A stretch of DNA of 64,000 nt from Alphaproteobacteria bacterium (lineage in GTDB: Bacteria; Pseudomonadota; Alphaproteobacteria; DSM-16000; Inquilinaceae), in NCBI GenBank assembly GCA_028281925.1, contig JANQIX010000055.1:1-64000 (forward strand). Reading direction: 5' to 3'. The notes under the pieces are model-generated. The model had not been told where the DNA came from. It saw nothing but the letters and a program-made list of their open reading frames with translations, and ran no database searches. How positions within the stretch are numbered: position 1 is the stretch's first letter; each line of letters begins with the position of its first letter. The position numbers and the translations under genes are program-made. Positions 8,531-17,883 of this stretch are shown here, in pieces.

Positions 8531-11176
8531 ATGCGGCCGAGAATTGCCTTTCTAGAGTTGGCCAGACTGGCGTTAGCCGGCGTTCTTGCCTTGGCCGCCC
8601 TTCCGGCCTGGGCCCAGGATGGCGGCGTGGAGCAACAGGTTCAGAGCCTTGAGCAAGACCTGCGGCACGCCCAGATCCAGGTGGCACGGCACCGGGCATC
8701 AATCGCGACTGACTTGCTGGCCGAAGGCGATGCGGGCGCTGCCCTGGCCGTCGCCCTCTCAGCCATGCCGCAGGCCAATCCCAGCGGCTGGCCCGATCTG
8801 GCCGATATCCCACAGGTCTCGACGACGCTCTACGACGCCTTAGTGGCAAGGCGGGAATTGACCGTGCTGCGAGGGCACACCGGTGGGGTCGATTCCGCAG
8901 CATTCTCTCCAGACGGTGCACGTATCCTGACAGGATCCTGGGATGGGACGGCGCGCATCTGGGACACAGCGAGCGGCGAGACGATCTTGGTGCTTCACGG
9001 TCACAGTCGTCTGATAGCGTCGGCCGCCTTCTCACCGGACGGTACGCGGATCTTAACGGAGGACGGCCGGCCGCTGCGAACGTCGCTTGGCCAACCGATT
9101 AACTCGGATCAAGCGGTACGGATCTGGGATGCCGCGACCGGGACGGAGATCGCGACACTGAGTGTCCCCGAAGAAGCACTGCCCTTCGCCGCCTTCTCCC
9201 CCGACGGGGAACGGGTCGTCACGGCATCTCTGGAAGGCGCGCGCGTGTGGGACGTAGAGAGCGGGAACATGCTTGCCCACATGCGCGGCCACATCCGCAC
9301 TGTGAGCTCGGCGAGTTTCTCGCCGGACGGTGAGCGCGTGTTGACCGCCTCACCGGATGGCACAGCGCGGATCTGGGACGCGGCTAGCGGTGCACAGCTT
9401 CTCATACTGCGCGGGCATGAGCCGACTGCATGGCCATACGCGTCGATACTGACAGCAGTCTTCTCGCCCGACGGCACCCGAATCCTTACCACCTCATATG
9501 ACCAAACGGCGCGGGTCTGGGACGCCGCGACCGGTGCCCAACTCATGGTCTTGCAGCACCATGATGTACACGATCTAAGGGCCGGTTTCTCGCCTGACGG
9601 CGAGTTGATCGTCACCTACGCGGACACCGGTCGCACAATCGAGTGGGATAGCACAGCCGATCGATCGACGAGTACTCTGACCGGCGGCACGACGAGAGTA
9701 TGGGACGCGGCCAGCGGTATTGAGATCGCTGCGTCTAGCGGACACGAGAGTTGGGTCGTATCGGCGGTGTTTTCTCCTGATAGCCGCCAAATCGTTACAG
9801 CGTCATCCGACGGAACGGCAAGGCTGTGGGACGCGATGAGTGGTGCCTCAATAGGCGTGCTTCGCGGCCACGAAGATGAGGTAGAGTCGGCCGCCTTCTC
9901 TCCAGACGGGCGGTACGCGATCACTGCGTCGAAGGATGGCACCGCGCGAATCTGGCAGACAACCAGCGGGATAGAGACTGCCGTCTTACGAGGTCACGAA
10001 CTCTCTCCCGACACTTCGGCTTTCCTGGTTTTCGGTGACCCCATTGGGGCGGGCGTCGTCGAGTCGGCCGCGTTCTCACCGGATGGTACAAGAGTTGTAA
10101 CGGCCTCTTGGGACGGTACAGCGCGCATTTGGAACGCTTTGAACGGCGACGAGATGGTCATCCTGCGCGGTCACGAGCATATCGTCACGTTCGCGGACTT
10201 CTCTGACGACGGAAGGCGAATTGTCACCGCGTCCTACGACCTGACGCTACGGATATGGGATGCTGCGACTGGTGCCGAAATCGCGATCGTGCAGGGCCAC
10301 GCTCGGACTGAGCCGCAGTGCGATCCGATTCCCGTCGGTCCTGGCCATGCGCCCGTTGTCGTCGCTGCAGCTGTCTCTACGGACGGAACTCAGGTTGCGG
10401 GCGGAATCTGTTTGACGACACGGGTGTGGGATGCGGCCACGGGGCGGGAGATCGCCCTACTGGAGGGCCACGAAGGTCCCGTGCAATCCGTCGCCTTCTC
10501 GCCGGACGGAACGGAGATCGTCACCGCATCCCTCGACGGTACGGCACGAGTGTGGAACGCGGTCGACGGCAATGAGATCGTTGTCCTGAGCGGCCATGAA
10601 CAGCCGATCCGGTCCGCAGACTTCTCGCCCGACGGAAAACGCGTCGTCACCTACGCCGCGGACAGAGTAGTCCGCGTCTGGGATGCTTCAAGCGGCGTAG
10701 AACAGTTCGCCCTGGTTGCCGGCCAGCGTATCGACGGGTTCGCCGCCTTCTCACCGGATGGCCATCAGATCGTCGCAGCCATTGGCGATGAGGTTGTCTT
10801 CTGGGATGCAGCGTCGGGTTCAGAGCTCGCCCGGTTGACCGGCCACCTGCGCGGGATCACCCATCTAGATTTCTCACCCGACATGGCGAGAATTGTAACC
10901 GCTTCCAGCGATGACACGGCGCGCGTTTGGGATGTCGCAAGCGGTCAGACTGTTGCAATCCTGCATCACGCAAACATCGTCTCATCCGCCGCATTCTCTC
11001 CCGACGGGTCGCGCGTCGTAACGGCCTCCCGCGACGCCACGGCACGGGTGTGGCTCCACTCCAGGACCATGGATGAACTCTACGAGTATGCACGGGACAT
11101 CGTTGACCATCTGCAGCCGCTGACCGAGGAAGAGGCCTGTACCTACCACCTTCAGATCGAGGGGTGCGGTCCGTAG
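8531..11176 (+). CDS. Exported WD40-repeat protein (about 16 repeats)
   Basis: Starting at 8531 gives a signal peptide (MRPRIAFLELARL, then a hydrophobic stretch to AWAQ) and an 881-residue protein. A short helical segment (about 25-110) leads into roughly 16 WD40 units with the recurring pattern FSPDG...RxWDAASG...xLRGH. Sixteen is enough for two seven- or eight-bladed propellers. The C-terminal tail (YARDIVDHLQPLTEEEACTY) resembles the end of other bacterial WD40 proteins. Several units have degenerate WD dipeptides (IWQ, IWN, FWD). It probably acts as a periplasmic protein-interaction scaffold. Starts at 8453 or 8495 are possible but would put charged residues ahead of the signal sequence. 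Confidence 0.85.
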   Translation: MRPRIAFLELARLALAGVLALAALPAWAQDGGVEQQVQSLEQDLRHAQIQVARHRASIATDLLAEGDAGAALAVALSAMPQANPSGWPDLADIPQVSTTLYDALVARRELTVLRGHTGGVDSAAFSPDGARILTGSWDGTARIWDTASGETILVLHGHSRLIASAAFSPDGTRILTEDGRPLRTSLGQPINSDQAVRIWDAATGTEIATLSVPEEALPFAAFSPDGERVVTASLEGARVWDVESGNMLAHMRGHIRTVSSASFSPDGERVLTASPDGTARIWDAASGAQLLILRGHEPTAWPYASILTAVFSPDGTRILTTSYDQTARVWDAATGAQLMVLQHHDVHDLRAGFSPDGELIVTYADTGRTIEWDSTADRSTSTLTGGTTRVWDAASGIEIAASSGHESWVVSAVFSPDSRQIVTASSDGTARLWDAMSGASIGVLRGHEDEVESAAFSPDGRYAITASKDGTARIWQTTSGIETAVLRGHELSPDTSAFLVFGDPIGAGVVESAAFSPDGTRVVTASWDGTARIWNALNGDEMVILRGHEHIVTFADFSDDGRRIVTASYDLTLRIWDAATGAEIAIVQGHARTEPQCDPIPVGPGHAPVVVAAAVSTDGTQVAGGICLTTRVWDAATGREIALLEGHEGPVQSVAFSPDGTEIVTASLDGTARVWNAVDGNEIVVLSGHEQPIRSADFSPDGKRVVTYAADRVVRVWDASSGVEQFALVAGQRIDGFAAFSPDGHQIVAAIGDEVVFWDAASGSELARLTGHLRGITHLDFSPDMARIVTASSDDTARVWDVASGQTVAILHHANIVSSAAFSPDGSRVVTASRDATARVWLHSRTMDELYEYARDIVDHLQPLTEEEACTYHLQIEGCGP

Positions 11177-11191
11177 GCGAACCGATCCCCC

Positions 11192-12091
11192 CTATCCCCG
11201 CCGTTCGGCGCGGACGTTGAGGACGTTGCCGATCACGATCAGGGCGGCGCCGGCGAAGATGGCCGCTTCCAGCGGCTCTTCATAGAGCAGCATGCCGACG
11301 ACGGCGATCAAGGGCAGGCGCAAGAAGTCCATGGGCGCCACGATGGATGCCGGGGCGGCGGTCAGCGCCGAGGCAATGCACACATGCGCCGTCAACCCAC
11401 CCAACCCCACCGCCACGATCCACGGCAGCTGGGCCATCGGCGGCAGAGCCATGTCGCCGTCCGCCGCCGCGCAGGCGAGACCCATGATCGCCTGCAGCAG
11501 CGTCATCCAGAACATGATCGTCCACACCGTCTCGGTGTCGGAAAGCGCCTTGGTCGACAGATAGCTGCAGGCGAAGCCCACTGCCGCCAGCAGGGCTGCG
11601 TACTGGCCAATACCGACCTCGGTGACACCGGGGCGCGCCACCACCAGGATCCCGATAAAGCCCAGCACCGCCGCCAGCAGGCGCGTGCGCGTCAGCCGCT
11701 CGCCCAGCACCAGAGGGGCGAGCAGCGCGACCCAGAGCGGCGTGGTGAACTCCAGCGCGAACACCTGCGCCAGCGGGATCACCGCCAGCGCATAGAACCA
11801 GAGGTTCTGTCCGGCGAAATGGAAGATGTTGCGCACCAGGTGCAGGCGCGGCCGGCGGGTACGGATCTCGCTGATCCGGCCAGCGACAAGCCCGAAGGTC
11901 GCGACCAGTACCAGCCCGATCAGCGATCGGTAGGTCATGATCTCGAACGTGTCGAGATCCGACGCCATCTCCCGGCCCGCCACCGCCATCACCGAGAACG
12001 AGCCGATGGCGCCCGTCATCCACAGCGCGGCGACCAGCGGCCCGCCGCGCGCAGGCGTATCGGCCGCGGCAGACGGCGCTTCGTCGGCCAC
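11192..12091 (-). CDS. EamA/DMT-family transporter
   Basis: The 299-residue protein has about ten hydrophobic segments in two EamA-like halves, the layout of drug/metabolite transporters (10 TMS family). Recognisable blocks are YRSLIGLVLVATFGLV, FALEFTTPLWVALLAPLVLGERL and MDFLRLPLIAVVGMLLYEEPL. A GTG start at 12091 immediately follows the TAA of the upstream gene, indicating translational coupling at the end of the acyltransferase operon. The substrate is unknown; a metabolite or acyl-carrier precursor for the operon product is possible but inferred from position only. Confidence 0.8.
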   Translation of the reverse strand: MADEAPSAAADTPARGGPLVAALWMTGAIGSFSVMAVAGREMASDLDTFEIMTYRSLIGLVLVATFGLVAGRISEIRTRRPRLHLVRNIFHFAGQNLWFYALAVIPLAQVFALEFTTPLWVALLAPLVLGERLTRTRLLAAVLGFIGILVVARPGVTEVGIGQYAALLAAVGFACSYLSTKALSDTETVWTIMFWMTLLQAIMGLACAAADGDMALPPMAQLPWIVAVGLGGLTAHVCIASALTAAPASIVAPMDFLRLPLIAVVGMLLYEEPLEAAIFAGAALIVIGNVLNVRAERRG

Positions 12092-12433
12092 TTAGGGCCC
12101 GCCCGGCTGCCAAAACTGCAGCCAGCGAAAGGCGTCGCGTACGGCCGCATGCACCTGATCGAGGCCAAGCGCCATCATCCAGCCATGCCAGGTCTGGCTG
12201 GCCAGGATGATCCAGTCGCGCACCACGCCAAGCTCGAACGGCAGCTCCACCGCCCAGTTGGTGATCGACCGGCTGTTCAGCATGGCGGCGATCACCGTGG
12301 CCAGCGCCAGGATCCAGGCGATGCGGCCGACGCGCATCGGATGCATCCCGGCAAACAGGTCCAATTCGGCTGCATGGCGGCGGAACGGGGCGGTGCCGCG
12401 TACGTCTTGGGTGGGCTGGCCGGTGTCGCTCAT
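12092..12433 (-). CDS. Small membrane protein in the acyltransferase operon
   Basis: The 113-residue protein has one clear hydrophobic segment (VGRIAWILALATVIAAML) preceded by a polar cytosolic-type N-terminus. A hydrophilic tail holds Trp-rich patches (WHGWMM, FRWLQFWQPG). The start at 12433 lies just after the MBOAT stop and has a GAGG ribosome site. Between an MBOAT acyltransferase and a permease it may be an accessory subunit. No family was recognised. Confidence 0.65.
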   Translation of the reverse strand: MSDTGQPTQDVRGTAPFRRHAAELDLFAGMHPMRVGRIAWILALATVIAAMLNSRSITNWAVELPFELGVVRDWIILASQTWHGWMMALGLDQVHAAVRDAFRWLQFWQPGGP

Positions 12434-12443
12434 CGCCGCCTCG

Positions 12444-13868
12444 TCAGAACTGGAAATAGATGAACGGCGCCACGCCGTCCGGCCCGCAGGCGTCGATGAC
12501 CACGATGGCCAGCGCCAGGACCACGGCCTGGGCCGGCAGCGGCAGGCCGGCAAAGGTCCGCTCGATCGCCGACGTCACCCGATGCGGGATGAAGTGCAGG
12601 GAAAACCCGACCACCAGCAGCCCCAGGATGAAGGGGCTGAAGAACTCCGACGGGGTCTCGAAATCGGCGAACCCTGAGAGATAGTCCCAGGCGATGGTCA
12701 TGTTCTCCGCCCGGAAGATGATGAAGGTCAGGCACAGGAAGTGGAACACGGCGGCAACCGCGATCACCCGCTTCCACAGTGCCCGACGCGGCTGCGACTT
12801 GTCCCACCCTAGCACATTCTCCAGGGCCATCGCCGCGCCGTGCAGGAACCCCCAGAGCACATAGTTCCAGGCCGCCCCGTGCCACAGCCCGCCCAGCACC
12901 ATCGTCGCCATCAGGTTGCGGCGGGTCTTCCATACGCCGCCCCGGCCGCCACCGATCGGGATGTAGAGATAGTCGCGCAGCCAGGTGGACAGCGAGATGT
13001 GCCAGCGCCGCCAGAATTCGCGGATCGACTCCGACCGGTAGGGCTGGTCGAAATTGCGCTGGAAGCGGTAGCCCAACAGGGCCGCCACGCCGATGGCGAT
13101 GTCGCTGTAGGCGCTGAAATCGCAATAGATCTGGATGGTATAGCCGTAGATCGCCAGCGTCAGGTCAAATGCCCCGTAGAAGAACGGGTCGAAGAAGACG
13201 ATATCGACCATCTCCGTGGCCAGATAGTTGGCCAGGATCACCTTCTTGAACAGGCCGATGACGATCAGCAGCAGCCCCAGGCTGGCCAGGATGCGGTCGG
13301 GCTTCGGCCCCTCGCCGTCGCGCGCCTCGATCTGCGGCAGGAAGTGGGACGCGCGGACGATCGGCCCCGCCACCAGCTGCGGGAAGAACGAGATATAGAG
13401 CAGGATGTTCAAGAGCGAACGCGTGGCCGCCACATGGCCGCGATAGACGTCGACGACGTAAGAGATGCCCTGGAAGGTGAAGAATGAGATGCCGACCGGC
13501 AGGATGATCTCCAGGAACGGCATCTCCCGTTCCAGGCCTAGGCTGAACATCAGATCGTTCAGCGAGGTGATGAAGAAGCCGTAGTATTTGAAGAAGGCGA
13601 GGACGCCGAGATTCATCGCCACGGCCACGGCGACAATGATCTTGCGCCGGGCGGTGTCCCTCGTGCCGTCCAACAGCGCGCCGGCGGCATAGTTGACCAG
13701 CGAGCTCACCAGCAGCAGGAAGCAGAACCGCCAGTCCCAATAGCCGTAGAAGAAATAGCTGGCACCGACCAGGAAGGCCTTACGCAGCTCAGCCCGCGGC
13801 AGCAGCCACCAACTGACGGCAAACACCAAGAGAAAGAAAACGCCGAAGTCGAAGGTGGGGAACAGCAT
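12444..13868 (-). CDS. MBOAT-family O-acyltransferase (AlgI-like)
   Basis: The 474-residue multi-membrane protein begins LFPTFDFGVFFLLVF, as AlgI/DltB-type MBOAT proteins do. It contains the conserved region FWRRWHISLSTWLRDYLYIP (His at about 290) and the catalytic-type His330 in GGLWHGAAWNYVLWG. Family members pass acyl groups, usually acetyl, across the membrane to periplasmic SGNH-type acyltransferases that modify alginate, cellulose, peptidoglycan or teichoic acid. The two SGNH proteins immediately upstream in the same operon fit that mechanism. Confidence 0.92.
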   Translation of the reverse strand: MLFPTFDFGVFFLLVFAVSWWLLPRAELRKAFLVGASYFFYGYWDWRFCFLLLVSSLVNYAAGALLDGTRDTARRKIIVAVAVAMNLGVLAFFKYYGFFITSLNDLMFSLGLEREMPFLEIILPVGISFFTFQGISYVVDVYRGHVAATRSLLNILLYISFFPQLVAGPIVRASHFLPQIEARDGEGPKPDRILASLGLLLIVIGLFKKVILANYLATEMVDIVFFDPFFYGAFDLTLAIYGYTIQIYCDFSAYSDIAIGVAALLGYRFQRNFDQPYRSESIREFWRRWHISLSTWLRDYLYIPIGGGRGGVWKTRRNLMATMVLGGLWHGAAWNYVLWGFLHGAAMALENVLGWDKSQPRRALWKRVIAVAAVFHFLCLTFIIFRAENMTIAWDYLSGFADFETPSEFFSPFILGLLVVGFSLHFIPHRVTSAIERTFAGLPLPAQAVVLALAIVVIDACGPDGVAPFIYFQF

Positions 13869-13937
13869 CCGGGCGGGTCTTTGTCATTCTTAATTGTGCC
13901 GCCCGGGCACGGGTGGCGTGAGGGCCGCCTTGGGGCG

Positions 13938-15299
13938 TCAGCGCGGTACCTCGGCGATGTCGGTGGCGCCCGGCAGCCGGTAGGTGGCGTAGTGGCGCAT
14001 GATATCCTGAAACAGGGCGTCCGCACTCATGCGATAGCCGTCGGTGCGGAAGTGGACATGGTCGCCATAGGCAAGCGACGGCTCGCCCACTGCCCAGCGA
14101 TGGGTGCCGCAGGTACCGCCCATCACCTGCGACCAGTCCCAGAAATAGGCCCCCTCGGCCGCCGCCACGGACCGCTGAACCTGCCGAACCACATCCAGGT
14201 TCGGCGGCGGGTGCCAGCGGCAATAGCGGCTGTCGGTGTTGCGGCTGCGATAGAGTTCCTCGTAGCTGGCGACCTCGCCGGCCTCGACCGGGCCGCAGGA
14301 ATAGCTTTCGCCGTTACAGCCGCGCGGCAACCGGTTGGCATCGGGCGGGCCGGCCACCACGATGGCGGCATTCGGGGCCGCCTGCCGCAGCGCGCGGAGC
14401 CGGGTGCGGAAGTCCGCGGTGTATTCCTCCCGCGTCAGGTCGTCGTTGAAGCCCTCATTGGTGCCGTAGGCCAGCACGATCATGGCCGGGTCGCTGTGCC
14501 CGATCTCCCACGCCAGAGTCCCCGGCTCCCACCGGCCGATGATGTTGATGGTGGTGCCGACGATGCCGTGGCTTTCGTACAGCACGCCGGAATTGCCGCG
14601 CCGGGTGGACCAGCTGAGCAGGCTGACGCGCCCGTCGCCCCTCGGCCGTAGCGTCAATGTGCGGCTGCCGGGCGACACCGGAAGGTCCAGCCGGGCCGCA
14701 CGGGCCACACTGCCTTCCGTCGGCAATTCATGCACCACACGCCCATCGACGCTGACCTCGATCGTGCCGCCGCCCGGCTGGGCCAGGACCACCAGTTCGA
14801 CATGGTCGAAGCCGGGCCCTTCTTCGCTAGCGAGGATCATCGCGGCGTCGGGGTCGCTGCTTGAGGTCCGGAACCCGCTGATGCCGAACAGACCGAAGGC
14901 ATCAGACCCATAGCTGCTGTCGACTGTCCAATCCCCCGTCTGTTCGGCGCTGACAAGGGTGGGCCGGTAATAGTCGAACGGCACGCCAGGCGGCAGGGTG
15001 CCACGCCCGGCAGCGCCGAACCGGTCTTGGAACAACTGGCGCAGCCTGCCGGAAAACTTGTCGCCGGCCGTGTGGCTGTCGCCGAGATGCAGGATGGTGA
15101 CCGGACTGCCGCGCTGGCCGCTTTCCAGCGCCTGCAGTTGAGCGAACAGCGGCATCAGCGTCCGCGCCTCGGGCGCCACGGCGCCACTGGCGCCGCCCGT
15201 GCCCGTCGCCCGACTGGCGGTCGACGCGCAGCCCGCCAGCGGCAGCACGATCACGCCGAGAACCAGCGCCAGGAAGCGGAGACGCGAAAGCGGTCTCAT
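13938..15299 (-). CDS. SGNH/GDSL lipoprotein, probable O-acyltransferase/esterase
   Basis: The 453-residue protein opens with a lipoprotein signal (VLPLAGC, lipid-linked Cys24). SGNH blocks follow: ILHLGDSHTAGDKF (catalytic Ser), AYGTNEGF (block III) and VHFRTDGYRMSADALF (Asp-x-x-His region near the C-terminus). Between the first two blocks lies a beta-rich insertion of about 150 residues, as in the two-domain SGNH proteins that partner MBOAT acyltransferases. The start overlaps the stop of the DUF459-like gene by four bases, so they are co-translated. It is expected at the periplasmic face of a membrane. Confidence 0.85.
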   Translation of the reverse strand: MRPLSRLRFLALVLGVIVLPLAGCASTASRATGTGGASGAVAPEARTLMPLFAQLQALESGQRGSPVTILHLGDSHTAGDKFSGRLRQLFQDRFGAAGRGTLPPGVPFDYYRPTLVSAEQTGDWTVDSSYGSDAFGLFGISGFRTSSSDPDAAMILASEEGPGFDHVELVVLAQPGGGTIEVSVDGRVVHELPTEGSVARAARLDLPVSPGSRTLTLRPRGDGRVSLLSWSTRRGNSGVLYESHGIVGTTINIIGRWEPGTLAWEIGHSDPAMIVLAYGTNEGFNDDLTREEYTADFRTRLRALRQAAPNAAIVVAGPPDANRLPRGCNGESYSCGPVEAGEVASYEELYRSRNTDSRYCRWHPPPNLDVVRQVQRSVAAAEGAYFWDWSQVMGGTCGTHRWAVGEPSLAYGDHVHFRTDGYRMSADALFQDIMRHYATYRLPGATDIAEVPR

Positions 15300-16114
15300 T
15301 GGGTCGCCTCCTCCTCCACCTCGGCGTCGAAGAGGGCAAGCTCCTGATCCATGACCATCAAAATGTGATCGGCGATCATGGCATAGCCGCGCGACGTGAA
15401 ATGGACGCCGTCATTGTGGCGCATCAGGCGTGAGCGTCCCTCGTCATCCGGAAGGTATGACGTGAAGTTTCCATCGGCGTCGGCCGTAAGCGCCCAAAGC
15501 GGGATGAAGGTCACGCCGATCTCTTGCGCAGCCTGCTCGTAGATCGGGTTGAGGCGCTGGGCCGACGTCGTCAGGTGCCGCCCGCGCACTGCGGGCAGAC
15601 CCATCCAGTAAGTGTTGATGCCGGCATCGACCAGCCGCTGCATCATGGCCTCGACCCGTTCGCGATAGACATCCTCCCAGCCTTCGGCCCCAAGCTGAAT
15701 CCACTGGCCCTGGCCGGCATAGAGCGCCTGGCCGTCATTGGCCCCCATGGAGACGACGGCCGTGTCTATGGGATCCTCGGCCAGGTATTCCTCCAGCGCC
15801 TCGGCCCAATCGTAGTAATCCGGCCTCGCCAGCCCCGTGGAGTTGCGGGCATATCGCAGGAACACAAAGCGCTCTTCCCGCGCCAGCTTGCGATAGAGCC
15901 CGCCCCAATAGCCATCCGCCAGGCTGTCGCCAAGCACGGCAACGGTCATCACACCGTCCCCGTCGATATCCGCGGTTCGGGCCGCAGATGTCGCCGGGGG
16001 CGCCGGATCACGGTCCTCGATCGCGCGCGCCGAGCCGCAGACGCCGATCAGGGCGACGACTGCGATGACCGGCGCCCAGCGGGTCGACCGTAAGTGAGCA
16101 GCGAATTTCTGCAA
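15296..16114 (-). CDS. Periplasmic SGNH hydrolase, DUF459-like
   Basis: The 272-residue protein has an N-terminal hydrophobic signal (WAPVIAVVALIGVCGSARA). SGNH motifs are VAVLGDSLADGYWGGL (block I Ser), VVSMGANDGQ (block III) and NDGVHFTSRGYAMIADH (catalytic Asp/His). This arrangement matches DUF459 proteins. The best start is TTG at 16114, preceded by a GGGGGG tract; no ATG upstream of the signal peptide is in frame. It is the first gene of the five-gene operon running to 11192. Confidence 0.8.
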   Translation of the reverse strand: MQKFAAHLRSTRWAPVIAVVALIGVCGSARAIEDRDPAPPATSAARTADIDGDGVMTVAVLGDSLADGYWGGLYRKLAREERFVFLRYARNSTGLARPDYYDWAEALEEYLAEDPIDTAVVSMGANDGQALYAGQGQWIQLGAEGWEDVYRERVEAMMQRLVDAGINTYWMGLPAVRGRHLTTSAQRLNPIYEQAAQEIGVTFIPLWALTADADGNFTSYLPDDEGRSRLMRHNDGVHFTSRGYAMIADHILMVMDQELALFDAEVEEEATQ

Positions 16115-16385
16115 CGACCGGCCCCCCAGGAGTCGATGGACTGCACGAATACTGAATGCGGCGGAATAGAAGTCACTGCAGTATCTTCGGTCAAGCCGTT
16201 GATGTGCAGCAGCGATTGGTCGCAGGGGTATTGGTGTCGCATGGCCCCGTCTCGGCCACGGGTATGGGTGCGCCGTAACGGCTCTCGGCTGTCAGGGCCG
16301 AATCACGGCAAACGAAGACGGTTCGCCGAAGCGCTCGGGGAAACGATCGAAGATACTCCGGTCCGCAGGCCCAGATCGGGCGTCG

Positions 16386-17090
16386 TTACCCGCGGTCGTG
16401 GATGCCGCACTCGGTCTTATCGAGCCCCCACCAACGACCAGCGCGCGGATCTTCGTCAGGCTGGACGGGCCGGGTGCAGGGCGCACAGCCGATGGACCGA
16501 TAGCCGTCGGCCACAAGCGGATGGGCCGGAAGATGGCGCAGCCGGCGATACCCCTCCAGATCATCCGCCGACCAAGTGGCCAGCGGGTTGAACTTGAGCC
16601 GGCCATGCGCCGGCTCCGCCTCGATCGTCGCCAGCGCAGCGCGCAGGCTGCCCTGAAACCGCTTGCGGCCGGTGACCCAAGCAGAGAACCCCGCCAAAGC
16701 CTTGTGCAACGGCGCAGTCTTGCGCAGATGGCAGCACAAATCCGGCGTCTTGCGCCACAGCTCGCCGTCGGGATCGTGCTGTGTCAGGTCGCCCGGCTCG
16801 GGCTCGATCGCCCGAACATCCCGCAGGCCCAACAGCGACACCAGCTCGTCGCGATAGGCGATCGTCTCCGGAAACAGCTTGCCGGTTTCCAGGAAGATGA
16901 TCGGCGTGGCCGGGTCGACGGTCGCAACCATGTCCAGCAAGACGGCACTTTCCGCACCGAAGGACGATACGATCGCCGTACGCCCGCGGAAGCCCGCGTC
17001 GGTCAAGAGACCGCGCACCAGGGCCAGCCCGTCCAGGGCGCCGTACTCGGCTCGCAGCCGCGTCAGCTCGGCCTTCCAGTCCATGGTCAT
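16386..17090 (-). CDS. cysH: Phosphoadenylyl/adenylyl-sulfate reductase
   Basis: The 234-residue enzyme of assimilatory sulfate reduction makes sulfite from APS or PAPS. It carries the APS-reductase cysteine set: CC at 119-120 and CxxC at 202-205 bind a [4Fe-4S] cluster, and the C-terminal ECGIH motif supplies catalytic Cys228. The phosphate-binding loop is VSSFGAESAV, and GRKRFQGSLRA is the expected conserved arginine region. The paired cysteines favour APS over PAPS as substrate. No other cys genes are adjacent, which is unusual for this pathway but not rare. Confidence 0.93.
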   Translation of the reverse strand: MTMDWKAELTRLRAEYGALDGLALVRGLLTDAGFRGRTAIVSSFGAESAVLLDMVATVDPATPIIFLETGKLFPETIAYRDELVSLLGLRDVRAIEPEPGDLTQHDPDGELWRKTPDLCCHLRKTAPLHKALAGFSAWVTGRKRFQGSLRAALATIEAEPAHGRLKFNPLATWSADDLEGYRRLRHLPAHPLVADGYRSIGCAPCTRPVQPDEDPRAGRWWGLDKTECGIHDRG

Positions 17091-17554
17091 GCTGCGTCTT
17101 CCCTAACGGCGCGTCGCCGTTCTACATCGCGGAACGTGGTATTTACATCACCTGCCGACATCCACCCGCGGCACCGCCCAAGAAGCCTTGCCCGTCGAGG
17201 AAATCGGCCGTCTTCAAGCGGTTCCGCCTGCGCTCCACCATCGGGTCACGACACTGGAACTACACAAGCATATGATCCACGCACGGTTTCCCGCAACAAC
17301 AGACCGTAGAAAAGTGAATAACAACAATTCTTGACTGTTATTTCTTTCTCGGCGCCACGCGCAGGATCCGCGAAATGCCTGGCACAGTGCGGCCGAACTT
17401 CCGCCGATAACCGATCACAGTCCCTGTGAACACGCTTATCCCCCGACAGGCAACAATGCGAGGCGCGATACTCTGCGGGCTATGACCGTTGGCCCGACAT
17501 GGCCGCATACGGTACTGTCCCCGCCTCAAGATAAAAATAGCGGAGGGACGTGGC
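17091..17554. other. Divergent intergenic region (464 bp)
   Basis: This region lies between cysH and a small secreted protein. An AT-rich patch at about 17310-17345 contains ATAAC...GTTAT arms and TTGACT, but no matching -10 element. No gene was recognised. Confidence 0.4.
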
Positions 17555-17872
17555 GTGACCATCCAGGCATCACTTAGATCCCTTGGCGCGATCCTGGTTC
17601 TTTTCGGCACAGCCTCGGCCGCGGCGGGGTCTGCGGAGGATGTTGCGGCGGCGTGCGCCGCCGGTTCGAACCTGCCCGAGGACATCTGCGCCTGCATCGG
17701 CGGAATGGCTGCGGAGGAGCTCAACGACACGCAGCGGCAGTGGTACGTCCTGGCGATGAGCGGTGAGACGGACGCGGCCGCTGCCCTGGCGGCCCAGATG
17801 CCGGCCGGGGATACCATCGATGCGGCCACTTTCATGCGCACGGCGCCGACGGACTGCGCAGGCGGCGGCTGA
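17555..17872 (+). CDS. Small secreted hypothetical protein (105 aa)
   Basis: The GTG start at 17555 is chosen for the GGAGG site 8 bases upstream. It yields a signal peptide (LRSLGAILVLFGTASAAAGS). The mature part has four cysteines (ACAAG, DICACIG, TDCAGGG) and an AELNDTQRQWY helix, suggesting a small disulfide-stabilised helical periplasmic protein. It ends 12 bases before the convergent WYL regulator. No family was recognised. Confidence 0.65.
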   Translation: MTIQASLRSLGAILVLFGTASAAAGSAEDVAAACAAGSNLPEDICACIGGMAAEELNDTQRQWYVLAMSGETDAAAALAAQMPAGDTIDAATFMRTAPTDCAGGG

Positions 17873-17883
17873 CTCTTTGCCGC

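Noticed and set aside
8870..11060. Repeated DNA words with a period of roughly 125 bases
   Set aside because: They are explained by the WD40 coding repeats.
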